Below are positions 21,262 to 31,495 of a stretch of 64,000 nucleotides of DNA, one piece after another. Each line of letters starts with the position of its first letter. Positions within the stretch are counted from its first letter, which is position 1. Source of the DNA: Massilia phosphatilytica. GTDB lineage: Bacteria > Pseudomonadota > Gammaproteobacteria > Burkholderiales > Burkholderiaceae_D. The notes under the pieces are model-generated. The model was not told the DNA's origin, searched no databases, and saw only the letters and a list, made by a program, of their open reading frames with translations. Both the position numbers and the translations under genes were made by a program. The stretch covers positions 806,001 through 870,000 of the forward strand of contig NZ_PUIP01000001.1 of assembly GCF_002968015.1 (NCBI RefSeq), read 5' to 3'.

Positions 21262-21287
21262 AAGGCTTGCGAAAGCGGGCTTTTTTT
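21262..21287 (+). terminator. Attenuator-like hairpin in the rpsB leader
   Basis: AAGGCTTGC and GCGGGCTTT form a stem of up to 9 bp (with G-U pairs) closed by a GAAA tetraloop, followed by a run of seven T (21281-21287). It lies between the rpsB promoter and the rpsB start, so it is placed to stop or pause leader transcription. The G-U pairs make it weaker than a typical terminator. Confidence 0.5.
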
Positions 21288-21366
21288 AAATCGCGAACGC
21301 GGCCGACAAGGGTGCCCGGAAGGGTGAACCGGCCGTTGTTCAAGAAACCAACCCTGGAGAATTACA

Positions 21367-22113
21367 ATGTCTGTCACTATGCGCGAAATGCTGGAAGCCG
21401 GTGTTCACTTCGGCCACCAGACCCGTTTCTGGAACCCGAAAATGGCGCCGTTCATCTTCGGTCATCGCAACAAGATCCACATCATCAACCTGGAAAAGAC
21501 CATGGCGATGTATCAGGATGCGATGAAGACCATCAAGCAGATCGCCGCCAACCGCGGCACGATCCTGCTGGTGGGCACGAAGCGCCAGGCCCGCGACATC
21601 ATCGCCGCTGAAGCACAGCGCGCCGGTGTGCCGTACGTCGACCAGCGCTGGCTGGGCGGCATGCTGACCAACTTCAAGACCATCAAGACTTCGATCAAGC
21701 GCCTGAAGGACATGGAAGCCGCCATCGAGTCGGGCGAAGTCGAGAAGATGAGCAAGAAAGAAGCGCTGATGTTCTCGCGCGAACTGGACAAGCTGCAGAA
21801 GTCGATCGGCGGCATCAAGGACCTGCAAGGCGTGCCGGACGCGATCTTCGTCGTGGACGTCGGCTACCACAAGGGCGCCATCACCGAAGCCGCCAAGCTG
21901 GGCATCCCGGTCATCGGCGTGGTCGATACCAACCACTCGCCGGAAGGCGTGTCCCACGTGATCCCGGGTAACGACGACTCGTCGAAGGCCATCACCCTGT
22001 ACGCACGCGGCGTCGCCGATGCGATCCTGGAAGGCCGTGCGAACGCCACCAACGAAGTCGCCGAGATGGTCAAGTCGGCTGACGACTTCGTCGAAGTTTC
22101 CGAGCAAGCTTAA
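21367..22113 (+). CDS. rpsB: 30S ribosomal protein S2
   Basis: The 248-residue protein starts [20 protein letters not shown] and has all the S2 landmarks: [35 protein letters not shown] and [13 protein letters not shown]. It joins the small subunit late and helps recruit S1. It is the first gene of the translation and envelope cluster; an intrinsic terminator follows its stop codon. A GGAG ribosome site lies upstream of the ATG. Confidence 0.98.
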   Translation: MSVTMREMLEAGVHFGHQTRFWNPKMAPFIFGHRNKIHIINLEKTMAMYQDAMKTIKQIAANRGTILLVGTKRQARDIIAAEAQRAGVPYVDQRWLGGMLTNFKTIKTSIKRLKDMEAAIESGEVEKMSKKEALMFSRELDKLQKSIGGIKDLQGVPDAIFVVDVGYHKGAITEAAKLGIPVIGVVDTNHSPEGVSHVIPGNDDSSKAITLYARGVADAILEGRANATNEVAEMVKSADDFVEVSEQA

Positions 22114-22143
22114 TTCCCGGCGGGCCCTGGCCCGCTGAGCAGC

Positions 22144-22180
22144 AAAGGGGCGCCGAGCCTAAGATCGAGCGCCCCTTTTT
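22144..22180 (+). terminator. Intrinsic terminator between rpsB and tsf
   Basis: AAAGGGGCGC and GCGCCCCTTT form a 10-bp stem with a 15-nt loop, followed by T residues (22176-22180). It would lower tsf relative to rpsB or end part of the transcripts. Confidence 0.8.
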
Positions 22181-22259
22181 GCAAGCAGTTTCTGGACAGA
22201 TAAATAATTTTGCAAGACGTCGAAGACGGCGGCTTGCTCCTACTTTTAGGAGAAATGAC

Positions 22260-23168
22260 ATGGCAGCGATTACTGCAGCGATGGTTGGCGAACTGCGCGC
22301 CAAGACCGACGCCCCGATGATGGAATGCAAGAAGGCACTGAACGAAGCCGAAGGCGACATGGCACGTGCCGAAGAGATCCTGCGCGTCAAGCTGGGCGGC
22401 AAGGCATCGAAAGCGGCAGCCCGCATCACCGCTGAAGGTGTCGTGACGGCTTACGTTGCCGGCAACGTCGGCGCGCTGGTCGAAATCAATAGCGAAACCG
22501 ACTTCGTCGCCAAGAACGAAGAGTTCATGGCCATGGCCAACCTGGCTGCCAAGCTGGTCGCCGAAAACAACCCGGCCGACGTCGCCGCCCTGGCCGCCCT
22601 GCCGGTCGACGGCAAGACCTTCGACGACGTGCGTACGGCACTGATCGGCAAAATCGGCGAGAATATGACCGTCCGCCGCTTCCAGCGTTTCGAAACCACC
22701 GGCAAGCTGGCGTCGTACCTGCACGGCACCCGCATCGGCGTGATCGTCGACTACGACGGCGCCGACGAGCAAGTCGGCAAGGACGTCGCGATGCACATCG
22801 CCGCGATGAAGCCGGTTGCCCTGTCGTCCGAGCAAGTGCCGGCCGACCTGATCGAGAAAGAGCGTTCGGTTGCTCAGCTGAAAGCCCAGGAAGACGCCGA
22901 CAAGGCCGTCGCCGAAGGCAAGCAGCCGCAATCGGCCGAGATCGTCGCCAAGCGTATCGACGGTTCGGTGCAGAAGTACCTGAAGGAAGTGTCGCTGTTC
23001 AACCAGGCGTTCGTGAAGAACGACAAGCAGAGCGTCGAGCAGATGCTGAAGGCCGCCAACACCACCGTGAAAGCATTCACGATGTACGTGGTCGGCGAAG
23101 GCATCGAGAAGAAAGTCGACGACTTCGCAGCGGAAGTGGCAGCCCAGATGGCTGCTGCCAAGCAGTAA
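22260..23168 (+). CDS. tsf: Elongation factor Ts
   Basis: The 302-residue protein starts [20 protein letters not shown] and contains the [15 protein letters not shown]-like domain, the [10 protein letters not shown] core and the dimerisation region. It is the guanine-nucleotide exchange factor for EF-Tu. The ATG at 22260 has a good AGGAG ribosome site at 22248-22252; a longer upstream open frame is not used because it runs through the terminator and has an Arg-rich, non-homologous start. Confidence 0.98.
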   Translation: MAAITAAMVGELRAKTDAPMMECKKALNEAEGDMARAEEILRVKLGGKASKAAARITAEGVVTAYVAGNVGALVEINSETDFVAKNEEFMAMANLAAKLVAENNPADVAALAALPVDGKTFDDVRTALIGKIGENMTVRRFQRFETTGKLASYLHGTRIGVIVDYDGADEQVGKDVAMHIAAMKPVALSSEQVPADLIEKERSVAQLKAQEDADKAVAEGKQPQSAEIVAKRIDGSVQKYLKEVSLFNQAFVKNDKQSVEQMLKAANTTVKAFTMYVVGEGIEKKVDDFAAEVAAQMAAAKQ

Positions 23169-23176
23169 TAAAGAGA

Positions 23177-23198
23177 ACGGGCCGCAAGGCCCGTTTTT
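23177..23198 (+). terminator. Intrinsic terminator after tsf
   Basis: ACGGGCC-GCAA-GGCCCGT is a perfect 7-bp stem followed by five T. It separates tsf from pyrH, so pyrH may depend on readthrough or a promoter of its own in the 70 bp that follow. Confidence 0.85.
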
Positions 23199-23268
23199 AC
23201 AACCGGGCGGCGATCCCGCCCGGTGCAGTACCGAATACCAGATATCAATGACCACAGGAGCCCCATTC

Positions 23269-23985
23269 ATGACAAAACCAGCCTACCAACGAGTCCTCCT
23301 CAAACTGTCTGGCGAAGCGCTGATGGGCGACGATCCGTTCGGCATCAACCGCGCCACCATCGAACGCATGGTCGCCGACGTGGCTGAGGTGTCGAAGCTG
23401 GGTGTGGAACTGGCAGTGGTGATTGGCGGCGGCAACATCTTCCGTGGCGTCGCGCCGGGTGCGCAGGGCATGGACCGCGCGACGGCCGACTACATGGGCA
23501 TGCTGGCCACCGTGATGAATGCGCTCGCGCTGGCCGACGCCATGCGTCAGCAGGGCATCACCGCCCGCGTGATGTCGGCGATCGGCATCGAGCAGGTGGT
23601 CGAGCCGTACGTGCGCCCGAAGGCGCTGCAATACCTGGAAGAGGGCAAGGTCGTCGTGTTCGCCGCGGGCACCGGCAACCCCTTCTTCACCACCGACACC
23701 GCCGCCGCGCTGCGCGGTTCGGAAATCTCGGCCGAAATTGTATTGAAGGCAACCAAGGTCGATGGCGTATATACTGCCGACCCGAAGAAGGATCCGCACG
23801 CGACCCGCTACGAACAGATCACGTTCGACGAAGCGATCGCGAAGCACCTGCAGGTGATGGACGCCACCGCGTTCGCCCTGTGCCGCGACCAGAAGCTGCC
23901 GATCAAGGTGTTCTCGATCGTCAAGCCGGGCGCGCTCAAGCGCGTGATCATGGGCGAGGACGAGGGTACACTCGTACACGTTTAA
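23269..23985 (+). CDS. pyrH: UMP kinase
   Basis: The 238-residue product starts [20 protein letters not shown] and phosphorylates UMP to UDP in pyrimidine synthesis. Hallmarks are [31 protein letters not shown] and [13 protein letters not shown]. An AGGAG site 8 bp before the ATG at 23269 decides the start against an in-frame ATG at 23248. As a hexameric enzyme it is usually controlled by GTP and UTP. Confidence 0.97.
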   Translation: MTKPAYQRVLLKLSGEALMGDDPFGINRATIERMVADVAEVSKLGVELAVVIGGGNIFRGVAPGAQGMDRATADYMGMLATVMNALALADAMRQQGITARVMSAIGIEQVVEPYVRPKALQYLEEGKVVVFAAGTGNPFFTTDTAAALRGSEISAEIVLKATKVDGVYTADPKKDPHATRYEQITFDEAIAKHLQVMDATAFALCRDQKLPIKVFSIVKPGALKRVIMGEDEGTLVHV

Positions 23986-24012
23986 TCAATTTTAGAAATA
24001 CAGGAGAGCAGC

Positions 24013-24573
24013 ATGTCCGTCGCTGACGTTAAAAAAAGTGCCCAGGACAAGATGGCGAAATCCATCGAGACCCTGAGAGGCAACCTGGCCAAGGTTCGCA
24101 CCGGCCGCGCCCACACCGGCATCCTGGACCACGTGATGGTCGATTATTATGGTTCGCCGACCGCGCTGCCGATGGTCGCCAACCTGACCCTCATCGACGC
24201 CCGCACGATCGGCGTCCAGCCGTACGAAAAGAAGATGCTGAACGTCATCGAAAAGGCGATCCGCGAATCCGACCTGGGCCTGAACCCGTCGACCTTCGGC
24301 GACCTCGTCCGCGTGCCGACCCCGGCCCTGACCGAAGAACGCCGCAAGGAAATGGTCAAGCTGTGCAAATCGGAAGCGGAAGACGCGAAGATCGCCGTCC
24401 GTAACGTGCGCCGCGACGCCAACGAACAGCTGAAGAAGCTGGTCAAGGACAAGGCGATCTCGGAAGACGACGAGCGCCGCGCCCAGGACGATGTCCAGAA
24501 AATGACCGACAAGGCCGTCGTCGACATCGACAAGCTGGTTGCCGAGAAAGAAAAAGAAGTCATGACGGTGTGA
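24013..24573 (+). CDS. frr: Ribosome recycling factor
   Basis: The 186-residue protein starts [20 protein letters not shown] and has the RRF signatures [11 protein letters not shown]-like ([15 protein letters not shown]), [15 protein letters not shown] and RNVRRDAN. With EF-G it splits the ribosome after termination. It lies 27 bp after pyrH with a GGAGAG ribosome site. Confidence 0.98.
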   Translation: MSVADVKKSAQDKMAKSIETLRGNLAKVRTGRAHTGILDHVMVDYYGSPTALPMVANLTLIDARTIGVQPYEKKMLNVIEKAIRESDLGLNPSTFGDLVRVPTPALTEERRKEMVKLCKSEAEDAKIAVRNVRRDANEQLKKLVKDKAISEDDERRAQDDVQKMTDKAVVDIDKLVAEKEKEVMTV

Positions 24574-24581
24574 TCCGTATT

Positions 24582-24647
24582 GCGGCACGGACCCGTGCCG
24601 CGTATCGTTGTGGACGTCGGACCGGCAGGCAAGGCCTGACCGGTCCG
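24582..24647 (+). repeat. Two stable hairpins between frr and uppS
   Basis: GCGGCACGG / CCGTGCCGC (24582-24601) and CGGACCGG-CAGGC / GCCTG-A-CCGGTCCG (24618-24647) are two strong inverted repeats in a row. Neither is directly followed by a T run (TTCCGCCTTTTG follows the second at a distance), so they look like mRNA-stabilising or partial termination structures. Confidence 0.55.
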
Positions 24648-24684
24648 TTCCGCCTTTTGTTGTAGCTGCCATTTGGCCAGATTT

Positions 24685-25443
24685 ATGATTTTCAAAAGTT
24701 CGACCACCGCAGTCCCCGAAGCGCCAAGCGTGCCGCGTCACATCGCCATCATCATGGATGGCAACGGCCGCTGGGCGACCAAACGCCTGCTGCCCCGCGT
24801 GGCCGGCCACGTCAAGGGCGTGGACGCCGTGCGCAAGATCGTCGAAGCCTGCGTGGATCGTGGCGTGGAATACCTGACCCTGTTCGCGTTTTCGTCGGAA
24901 AACTGGCGCCGTCCGGCCGACGAAGTGTCGTACCTGATGGGCCTGTTCGTCACCGCGCTCGAACGCGAAGTGTCGAAGATGCACGCGAATAACATCCGCC
25001 TGAAGGTCGTGGGCGATTTGTCGCGCTTCGATCCGAAGCTGCAGGACATGATCGCCAACGCCGAGCGCCGCACCGCCAACAATGCCCGCCTGACCGTCAC
25101 CGTGTGCGCCAACTACGGCGGCCGCTGGGACATCATGCAGGCGACCAGCAAGATGGTCGCGGCCAATCCGGGCGTGACGGAATACACCGAAGAGATGCTG
25201 GCCCCGCACCTGGCGATGGCCTATGCCCCGGAGCCGGACCTGTTCATCCGCACCGGCGGCGAAGAGCGCATCTCCAACTTCCTCCTGTGGCAGCTCGCGT
25301 ATTCCGAGCTGTACTTCACCGACACGTTCTGGCCGGACTTTTCGCCCGATTCGCTCGACACGGCGATCGCGTCCTACCAGAGCCGGGAACGCCGTTTCGG
25401 CCGCACCGGCGAACAGGTCGCCAACAAGGCTAAACAAGGCTAA
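24685..25443 (+). CDS. uppS: Undecaprenyl diphosphate synthase
   Basis: The 252-residue cis-prenyltransferase starts [20 protein letters not shown] and contains [10 protein letters not shown] (catalytic Asp), [10 protein letters not shown] and [15 protein letters not shown]. It extends farnesyl diphosphate to the C55 lipid carrier used for peptidoglycan and O-antigen. No clear Shine-Dalgarno sequence precedes the ATG at 24685, and a TTG at 24673 is an alternative, so the start is less certain than the product. Confidence 0.95.
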   Translation: MIFKSSTTAVPEAPSVPRHIAIIMDGNGRWATKRLLPRVAGHVKGVDAVRKIVEACVDRGVEYLTLFAFSSENWRRPADEVSYLMGLFVTALEREVSKMHANNIRLKVVGDLSRFDPKLQDMIANAERRTANNARLTVTVCANYGGRWDIMQATSKMVAANPGVTEYTEEMLAPHLAMAYAPEPDLFIRTGGEERISNFLLWQLAYSELYFTDTFWPDFSPDSLDTAIASYQSRERRFGRTGEQVANKAKQG

Positions 25444-25450
25444 ATCCCTG

Positions 25451-26278
25451 ATGCTCAGAACCCGCGTCATTACCGCCGTCGTGCTGCTGGCAATATTGCT
25501 GCCAGTCCTTTACTTCAACAACTACACGGCGTTCGCGGTGGTGGCGACGGTGTTCTTCGGCGCCGCCATCTGGGAATGCTTCCGGCTGTTCAATCCGGAG
25601 ACGCACAACGCCCACGTGATCGCGTTCGTCTGGGCCGCCGTGTTCGCGATGTCCGTGTTCACGGGCCATACGAACCTGTCGTTCTGGGCCGCGCTGAGCG
25701 TGGCCTTGTGGATCGCCCGGTTCGCGCCGTCTTTGAAGATCGGCCTGCCGCCGCTGGGCACGCCCGCGAACACCTTGCTGTCGCTCGTCTACGCATTCGC
25801 CGTGGTCGGCTGCTTCGCCGCCATCGTCGACCTGTATTCGCACTCGCCGCTGTTCCTGCTGTCGGTGCTCGCGATTGTGTGGGTGGCGGATATCGGCGCC
25901 TACTTCGCCGGCAAGGCGTTCGGCAAGCACAAGCTCGCCCCGTCGATCTCCCCGGGTAAATCGTGGGAAGGCGCGATCGGCGGCGGCATCGCCGTGCTCG
26001 TGCTGGGTTGCCTGTCGGTCCAGTTCGGTGGCGACGCCTTCGCGCACACCTTCGCCGTGCGCGTCCAGCACACGTACGGCTGGCCGGTACTGGCCCTGGT
26101 GCTCGTGCTGATGACGGCCGCCAGCATCGTCGGCGACCTGTTCGAATCCCAGCTCAAGCGGCGCGCGGGCATGAAGGACAGCAGCAACCTGCTGCCCGGG
26201 CACGGTGGCGTGCTGGACCGCATCGACGCACTGATCCCCGTGCTGCCGCTCGCCGCGCTGATCGGCTCGCGGCTGTAA
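25451..26278 (+). CDS. cdsA: Phosphatidate cytidylyltransferase
   Basis: The 275-residue inner-membrane enzyme starts MLRTRVITAVVLLAILLPVL, has about eight hydrophobic segments, and ends with the CDP-diglyceride synthase signature KRRAGMKDSSNLLPGHGG then LDRIDAL. It makes CDP-diacylglycerol from phosphatidate and CTP. It starts 7 bp after uppS, consistent with co-transcription. Confidence 0.96.
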   Translation: MLRTRVITAVVLLAILLPVLYFNNYTAFAVVATVFFGAAIWECFRLFNPETHNAHVIAFVWAAVFAMSVFTGHTNLSFWAALSVALWIARFAPSLKIGLPPLGTPANTLLSLVYAFAVVGCFAAIVDLYSHSPLFLLSVLAIVWVADIGAYFAGKAFGKHKLAPSISPGKSWEGAIGGGIAVLVLGCLSVQFGGDAFAHTFAVRVQHTYGWPVLALVLVLMTAASIVGDLFESQLKRRAGMKDSSNLLPGHGGVLDRIDALIPVLPLAALIGSRL

Positions 26279-26400
26279 GACACCAGGTCGCTCCAACGCG
26301 GGCGGCGCGCCGCCATGGCGCGCGTCGTGCCAGAATGACTCAGCGCTGGCCGGCCTGACGGTCCGCCCATGTTGGAACGACCTTGACAATGGAACGCAAC

Positions 26401-27576
26401 ATGCAAAGCATCACTATCCTTGGCGCCACCGGTTCGATCGGCGTCTCGACCCTCGACGTGCTGGCACGTCATCCCGACAAATACCGTGTCTACGCGCTGT
26501 CCGCCCACGAGCGCGTGGATGCGCTCGCCGCGCAATGCCGCGTGTTCCGTCCGCAGCGCGCCGTCGTGGGTTCGCCGGAAGCCGCCGCGCGCCTGCGCGA
26601 GCTGCTGGCCGGTCTCCCGATCGACGTTGCCCACGGCGAAGCGGCATTGTGCGAGATCGCGGCGAGCCCCGACACGGACACCGTGATGGCCGCCATCGTC
26701 GGCGCCGCCGGTCTCGCGCCCACGCTCGCGGCCGCGCGCGCGGGCAAGAAGGTCCTGCTGGCGAACAAGGAAGCGCTCGTGATGTCCGGCCAGCTGTTCA
26801 TGGACGCCGTCAAGGAGCACAAGGCCACGCTGCTGCCGATCGACTCCGAACACAACGCGATCTTCCAGTCGCTGCCGGGAACGTATGGACGTTCGCCCGA
26901 CGCGGCCGGCATCGCGAAGATCCTGCTGACGGCGTCCGGCGGCCCGTTCCTGCAGCGCGCCGTCGAGACGCTGGAACAGGTCACGCCGGAAGAAGCGTGC
27001 AAGCATCCGAACTGGTCGATGGGTCGCAAGATCTCCGTCGACTCGGCCACCATGATGAACAAGGGCCTCGAAGTGATCGAGGCGCACTGGCTGTTCGGCG
27101 CGCCGGCGGACCGGATCGACGTCGTGATCCACCCGCAAAGCGTGATCCACTCGATGGTGTCGTACGTGGACGGCTCGGTGCTGGCCCAGCTCGGCAACCC
27201 GGACATGCGCACGCCGATCGCCCACGCGCTCGCGTACCCGGAACGCATTGCATCGGGCGTCGACCAGCTCGACCTGACGACGTTCGCGGCGCTGGAGTTC
27301 CACAAGCCCGATTTCGACCGCTTCCCGTGCCTCGCGCTCGCCTTCGACGCCTTGCGCGCGGGCGGTACGGCGCCCGCATTGCTGAACGCGGCGAATGAAA
27401 TCGCGGTCCAGGCATTCCTGGAGCGCCGCATCGGCTTCCGCGACATCGACCGCGTCGTACGCCGCGTGATGGACGAGAACCCGCACGGCGAGGCGACCAG
27501 CATCGAGGCCGTGATGGCTCAGGACGCGCGTGCCCGCGACGCGGCCGGACGCATCGTGCATGCGCTGCGAGTCTAA
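26401..27576 (+). CDS. dxr: 1-deoxy-D-xylulose 5-phosphate reductoisomerase
   Basis: The 391-residue product catalyses the committed step of the MEP isoprenoid pathway. The NADPH motif [15 protein letters not shown] is at the N-terminus; [32 protein letters not shown] and [18 protein letters not shown] form the metal and substrate site. The ATG at 26401 fits the usual length; an in-frame ATG at 26389 is possible. A 122-bp spacer after cdsA shows no gene. Confidence 0.97.
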   Translation: MQSITILGATGSIGVSTLDVLARHPDKYRVYALSAHERVDALAAQCRVFRPQRAVVGSPEAAARLRELLAGLPIDVAHGEAALCEIAASPDTDTVMAAIVGAAGLAPTLAAARAGKKVLLANKEALVMSGQLFMDAVKEHKATLLPIDSEHNAIFQSLPGTYGRSPDAAGIAKILLTASGGPFLQRAVETLEQVTPEEACKHPNWSMGRKISVDSATMMNKGLEVIEAHWLFGAPADRIDVVIHPQSVIHSMVSYVDGSVLAQLGNPDMRTPIAHALAYPERIASGVDQLDLTTFAALEFHKPDFDRFPCLALAFDALRAGGTAPALLNAANEIAVQAFLERRIGFRDIDRVVRRVMDENPHGEATSIEAVMAQDARARDAAGRIVHALRV

Positions 27577-27614
27577 GTTTATCTGACTCCAGCGGGTACT
27601 GACGGGAGAAAACC

Positions 27615-28961
27615 ATGAACCTGATCCACACCCTGCTGGCATTCCTGCTGGCGCTGGGCCCCCTGATCATCTTTCACGAACTGGGTCACTACGTGGTCGC
27701 GCGCCTGTGCGGCGTGAAGGTGCTGCGCTTCTCGATCGGCATGGGGCGCATCGTGTGGTCGCGCCGCTTCGGTCCGGACCAGACGGAGTGGGCGATCTCG
27801 GCGCTGCCGATCGGCGGCTACGTGAAAATGCTCGACGCGCGCGATCCCTCGACCGCGCCCACCAACGACGCCGACCTGCCGCGCGAATTCACGCGCCAGA
27901 ACGTGTGGAAGCGCATCGCCATCGTGGCGGCCGGCCCCATCGCCAACTTCATCCTTGCCATCGTCGTGATGGGCGCGCTGTTCATGCACGGCAAAGAGGA
28001 GCCAGGCACGCGCCTGCGCGCGATGCCGGAGGCGTCGGCCGTGTACAAGGCGGGCGTGCGCGGCGGCGACGTCGTCACGGCCGTCAACGGCAAGCCCGTG
28101 CTGTCCTGGACGGAGCTGCGCTGGGAAATCGTGCGGGCCGCCATCGACAAGCATGCGGCCGAACTGACCTTGCGCGGCCCGAACCCGAACTCGGCACCTT
28201 ACCGCGCCGTGCTGTCCGCAGACCGCATGGCGAACCTGGACGTCGACAGCGACGTGCTGGGCGCCCTCGGCATGCAGCTCTGGCGCCCGCGGCCCAGCGT
28301 CGACAAGGTCCTGCCGGACGGCGCCGCGGCGCGCGCGGGCCTGCGCCAGGGCGACCTCGTGACCTCGATCGACGGCAAGACTATCGCCGATGGCATCGCC
28401 TTCATCGAAGCGGTCCGCGGCGCGGCCGGCAAGACCCTGCAGGTGGGCGTGCAGCGCGGGACGGATAACCTCGTGCTGCCCCTCACGCCGGACCGCGATC
28501 CGCAGTCGGGCAGGGGGCTGGTGAAACTGATGATCGCGCAGGCGCCGGAGATGGTGACCGTGAAGGCGGGCCCGGTCGACGCGCTGGCGAAGGGCGCGCA
28601 GCGCACGTGGGAGACGAGCGCGATGACCGTCAAGATGATCGCCAAGATGATCGTGGGCGAGGTCTCCCTCAAAAACGTGACGGGTCCGATCACGATCGCG
28701 GACGTCGCCGGACAGACCGCGCGCTCGGGCCTGGAGCCCTTCCTGGAGTTCATCGCCTTCATCTCCATCAGCCTGGGTGTAATGAATCTGTTACCAATTC
28801 CCGTTCTGGACGGTGGCCATTTGCTGTATTATTCGCTGGAAGTTTTGACCGGGCGCCCCTTGCCCGCGCGGATCGGCGAGATCGCGCAGCGTGCCGGGGT
28901 CGGCCTGCTGTTCATGCTGATGGCGCTTGCCGTCTTCAACGACCTGGTGCGACTGCTCTGA
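27615..28961 (+). CDS. rseP: RIP site-2 metalloprotease RseP
   Basis: The 448-residue inner-membrane protease has the zinc motif HELGH (in IIFHELGHYVVAR), two periplasmic PDZ domains in the middle (roughly 115-290) and the second catalytic motif PIPVLDGGHLLYY near the C-terminus. It cleaves the anti-sigma factor RseA-like protein and signal-peptide remnants. The place just before bamA fits its envelope-stress role. A GGGAG ribosome site precedes the ATG. Confidence 0.96.
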   Translation: MNLIHTLLAFLLALGPLIIFHELGHYVVARLCGVKVLRFSIGMGRIVWSRRFGPDQTEWAISALPIGGYVKMLDARDPSTAPTNDADLPREFTRQNVWKRIAIVAAGPIANFILAIVVMGALFMHGKEEPGTRLRAMPEASAVYKAGVRGGDVVTAVNGKPVLSWTELRWEIVRAAIDKHAAELTLRGPNPNSAPYRAVLSADRMANLDVDSDVLGALGMQLWRPRPSVDKVLPDGAAARAGLRQGDLVTSIDGKTIADGIAFIEAVRGAAGKTLQVGVQRGTDNLVLPLTPDRDPQSGRGLVKLMIAQAPEMVTVKAGPVDALAKGAQRTWETSAMTVKMIAKMIVGEVSLKNVTGPITIADVAGQTARSGLEPFLEFIAFISISLGVMNLLPIPVLDGGHLLYYSLEVLTGRPLPARIGEIAQRAGVGLLFMLMALAVFNDLVRLL

Positions 28962-29101
28962 ACACACGGCACTCCGATATGTACGCTGCGCCTGCGGCGT
29001 GCACCGGAGTGTCACGCTTAAGCGGATGTTCGGCTCGAGCAGAACATGCCCCGGCGAAGAACAAGTAACGTTGTCCAATGACTGACCCATTGATCTAACC
29101 G

Positions 29102-31462
29102 ATGAATTTACAACCCGAACGTTTTGCCCAGCCGCGTTTTGCCTTGCCCTCCCGTCGCAGCATGATCGGCGCAGCCGTGCTGGCCCTGTGTGCCGGTCAC
29201 GCCTCCGCCGGCGCTCCCTTCGTCGTGAAGGACATCCGGGTCGAAGGCATCCAGCGGACCGAGGCAGGCACGGTGTTCAGCTACCTGCCGGTGCGCGTGG
29301 GCGAGACCTTCGACGACGAAAAAGGCACGGCGGCGATCAAGGCGCTGTATGCGACCGGCTTCTTCAAGGACATCCGCCTGGAAGAAGAAAGCGGCGTGCT
29401 CGTGGTGCTCGTCGAGGAACGTCCCGCCATCGCGTCCGTCGACTTCACCGGCACCAAGGAATTCGAAAAGGATATGCTCGTCAAGGCGCTGAAGGACATC
29501 GGCGTCGGCGAGACCAAGATCTTCGACAAGGCCTCCGTCGACCGCGCCGAACAGGAACTGAAGCGCCAGTACCTGTCGCACGGCCTGTATGGCGTCAAGA
29601 TCACCACGACCGTCACCCCGATCGAGCGTAATCGCGTGAACGTCATGTTCAACGTGGACGAGGGCGACGTCGCCAAGATCAGGCAGATCAACATCGTCGG
29701 TAACAAGGCGTTCTCCGACAAGGAACTGCGCGCGCTGCTGCAACTGAACACGTCCGGCTGGCTCACGTGGTATTCCAAGGCCGACCAGTACTCGAAGCAG
29801 AAGCTGACGGGCGACCTGGAGAGCATCAAGTCGTGGTACCTGAATCACGGCTACCTGGAAGTGAACGTCGAGTCCACGCAGGTCTCGATCACCCCGGACA
29901 AGAAGGACATCTACCTCACCATCAACATCACGGAAGGCGAGAAGTACACCGTCTCCGGCATCAAGATGGATGGCGAGATGTTCGGCCGCGCGGAAGAACT
30001 CAAGAACCTGATCCTGCTGAAACCGGGCCAGACCTATTCCGGCGACCTGCAGGAGGCATCGAACAAGCGTATCGCCGACCGCCTCGCGAGCTTCGGCTAC
30101 GCGTTCGCGAACGTCACCGCCAACCCCGAGATCAACCGCGAGAAGCGCGAAGTCGCCTTCACCTTCTTCGTGGATCCGGGCAAGCGCGCGTACGTGCGCC
30201 ACATGACCATCTCGGGCAATACGATCACCCGCGACGAAGTGATCCGCCGCGAATTCCGCCAGTTCGAGAGCTCGTGGTACGACCCGAACCGGGTGAAGCT
30301 GTCGCGCGACCGTGTCGACCGCCTCGGCTACTTCAAGGACGTGACGGTCGAGACGCCGGAAGCGCAGGGCACCAACGACGCCGTGGACGTGAACATCGCC
30401 GTCGTCGAAAAACCGACCGGTAACTTCATGGTCGGCGGCGCGTTCTCGCAGGCGGAAAAATTCACCTTCACGGCATCCGTCACGCAGGCCAACTTCGCCG
30501 GCAGCGGCAATACCGTCGGCGTGGAACTGAACACGAGCCGCTACAACCGCACGATCTCGTTCGCCCAGACGAACCCGTACTTCACGGACGACGGCATCTC
30601 GCGCGCCTTCCAGCTGTACCTGCGCACGTCGCGCCCGCCGGCACTGAACATCGGTTCGTACACCGTGCGCCAGCAGGGCGGCAACCTGACGTTCGGCGTG
30701 CCGTTCTCGGAAATCGACACCGTCTACTTCGGCGCCGGCCTGGAAAAGACCCGCCTCGAGACGGACGAAAGCTCGCCGACGCTGTACAAGCAGTTCGTGC
30801 AGCAGAACGCGAAGGACGCCGCCGCCAAGCTCACCGGCGTGGGCGAGGCGACGACGAACGCGATCCCGCTGACCGTGGCATGGGGCCGCGATTCGCGCGA
30901 CTCCGCCATCACGCCGACGCGCGGCCGCTACCAGCGCGCCAACCTGGAAGTCGACTTCATCGGCGACGCCAAGTACTACCGCGTAGTGTACGAACACCAG
31001 TGGTACCGCCCGATCACGCGCTGGATGACCCTCGCGTTGAAGGGTGAGCTGGACTACGGCGCGGGCCTCGGCGGACACGCCTACCCGGTCTTCAAGAACT
31101 TCTACGGCGGCGGCATCGGTTCGGTGCGCGGCTACGAGAGCTCGTCGCTGGGTATCGTCGACCCGTACACGTACGACGCCCTGGGCGGCGCCAAGCGCGT
31201 GATCGGCAATGCCGAGCTGCAGTTCCCGTTCCCGGGCAGCGGCCAGGATCGCTCGCTGCGCTGGTTCACCTTCGCCGACGGCGGCCAGATCTTCCAGGAG
31301 CACGAACCGATCCGCACGTCGCAGTTCCGCTACTCGGCGGGTATCGGCCTGTCGTGGATTTCCCCGGTGGGTCCGCTGAAGTTGAGTTATGCTAAGCCCT
31401 TGAACGCGAAGCCGGGCGACCGCCTTGAGCGCTTCCAGTTCCAGATGGGTACCGGTTTCTGA
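29102..31462 (+). CDS. bamA: Outer-membrane protein assembly factor BamA
   Basis: The 786-residue protein has a signal peptide ending near HASAG, five POTRA repeats (about 40-420; first begins FVVKDIRVEGIQRTEAGTV) and a C-terminal beta-barrel of about 350 residues with the insertase VRGYE motif (SVRGYESSS) and a terminal Phe. It folds and inserts outer-membrane beta-barrels with BamBCDE. The 140 bp before it contain a large inverted repeat (CACTCCG/CGGAGTG) and no gene. No strong ribosome site is visible before the ATG. Confidence 0.97.
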   Translation: MNLQPERFAQPRFALPSRRSMIGAAVLALCAGHASAGAPFVVKDIRVEGIQRTEAGTVFSYLPVRVGETFDDEKGTAAIKALYATGFFKDIRLEEESGVLVVLVEERPAIASVDFTGTKEFEKDMLVKALKDIGVGETKIFDKASVDRAEQELKRQYLSHGLYGVKITTTVTPIERNRVNVMFNVDEGDVAKIRQINIVGNKAFSDKELRALLQLNTSGWLTWYSKADQYSKQKLTGDLESIKSWYLNHGYLEVNVESTQVSITPDKKDIYLTINITEGEKYTVSGIKMDGEMFGRAEELKNLILLKPGQTYSGDLQEASNKRIADRLASFGYAFANVTANPEINREKREVAFTFFVDPGKRAYVRHMTISGNTITRDEVIRREFRQFESSWYDPNRVKLSRDRVDRLGYFKDVTVETPEAQGTNDAVDVNIAVVEKPTGNFMVGGAFSQAEKFTFTASVTQANFAGSGNTVGVELNTSRYNRTISFAQTNPYFTDDGISRAFQLYLRTSRPPALNIGSYTVRQQGGNLTFGVPFSEIDTVYFGAGLEKTRLETDESSPTLYKQFVQQNAKDAAAKLTGVGEATTNAIPLTVAWGRDSRDSAITPTRGRYQRANLEVDFIGDAKYYRVVYEHQWYRPITRWMTLALKGELDYGAGLGGHAYPVFKNFYGGGIGSVRGYESSSLGIVDPYTYDALGGAKRVIGNAELQFPFPGSGQDRSLRWFTFADGGQIFQEHEPIRTSQFRYSAGIGLSWISPVGPLKLSYAKPLNAKPGDRLERFQFQMGTGF

Positions 31463-31495
31463 TCCGGCCCGTCGCCGAGACAAGGATTGCGAAGA

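Noticed and set aside
28970-29030. The inverted repeat before bamA as a terminator
   Set aside because: CACTCCG/CGGAGTG flanks a loop of about 25 nt and is not followed by T residues.
29108-31483. A 791-codon open frame opposite bamA
   Set aside because: bamA has full POTRA and barrel signatures; the antisense frame has none.
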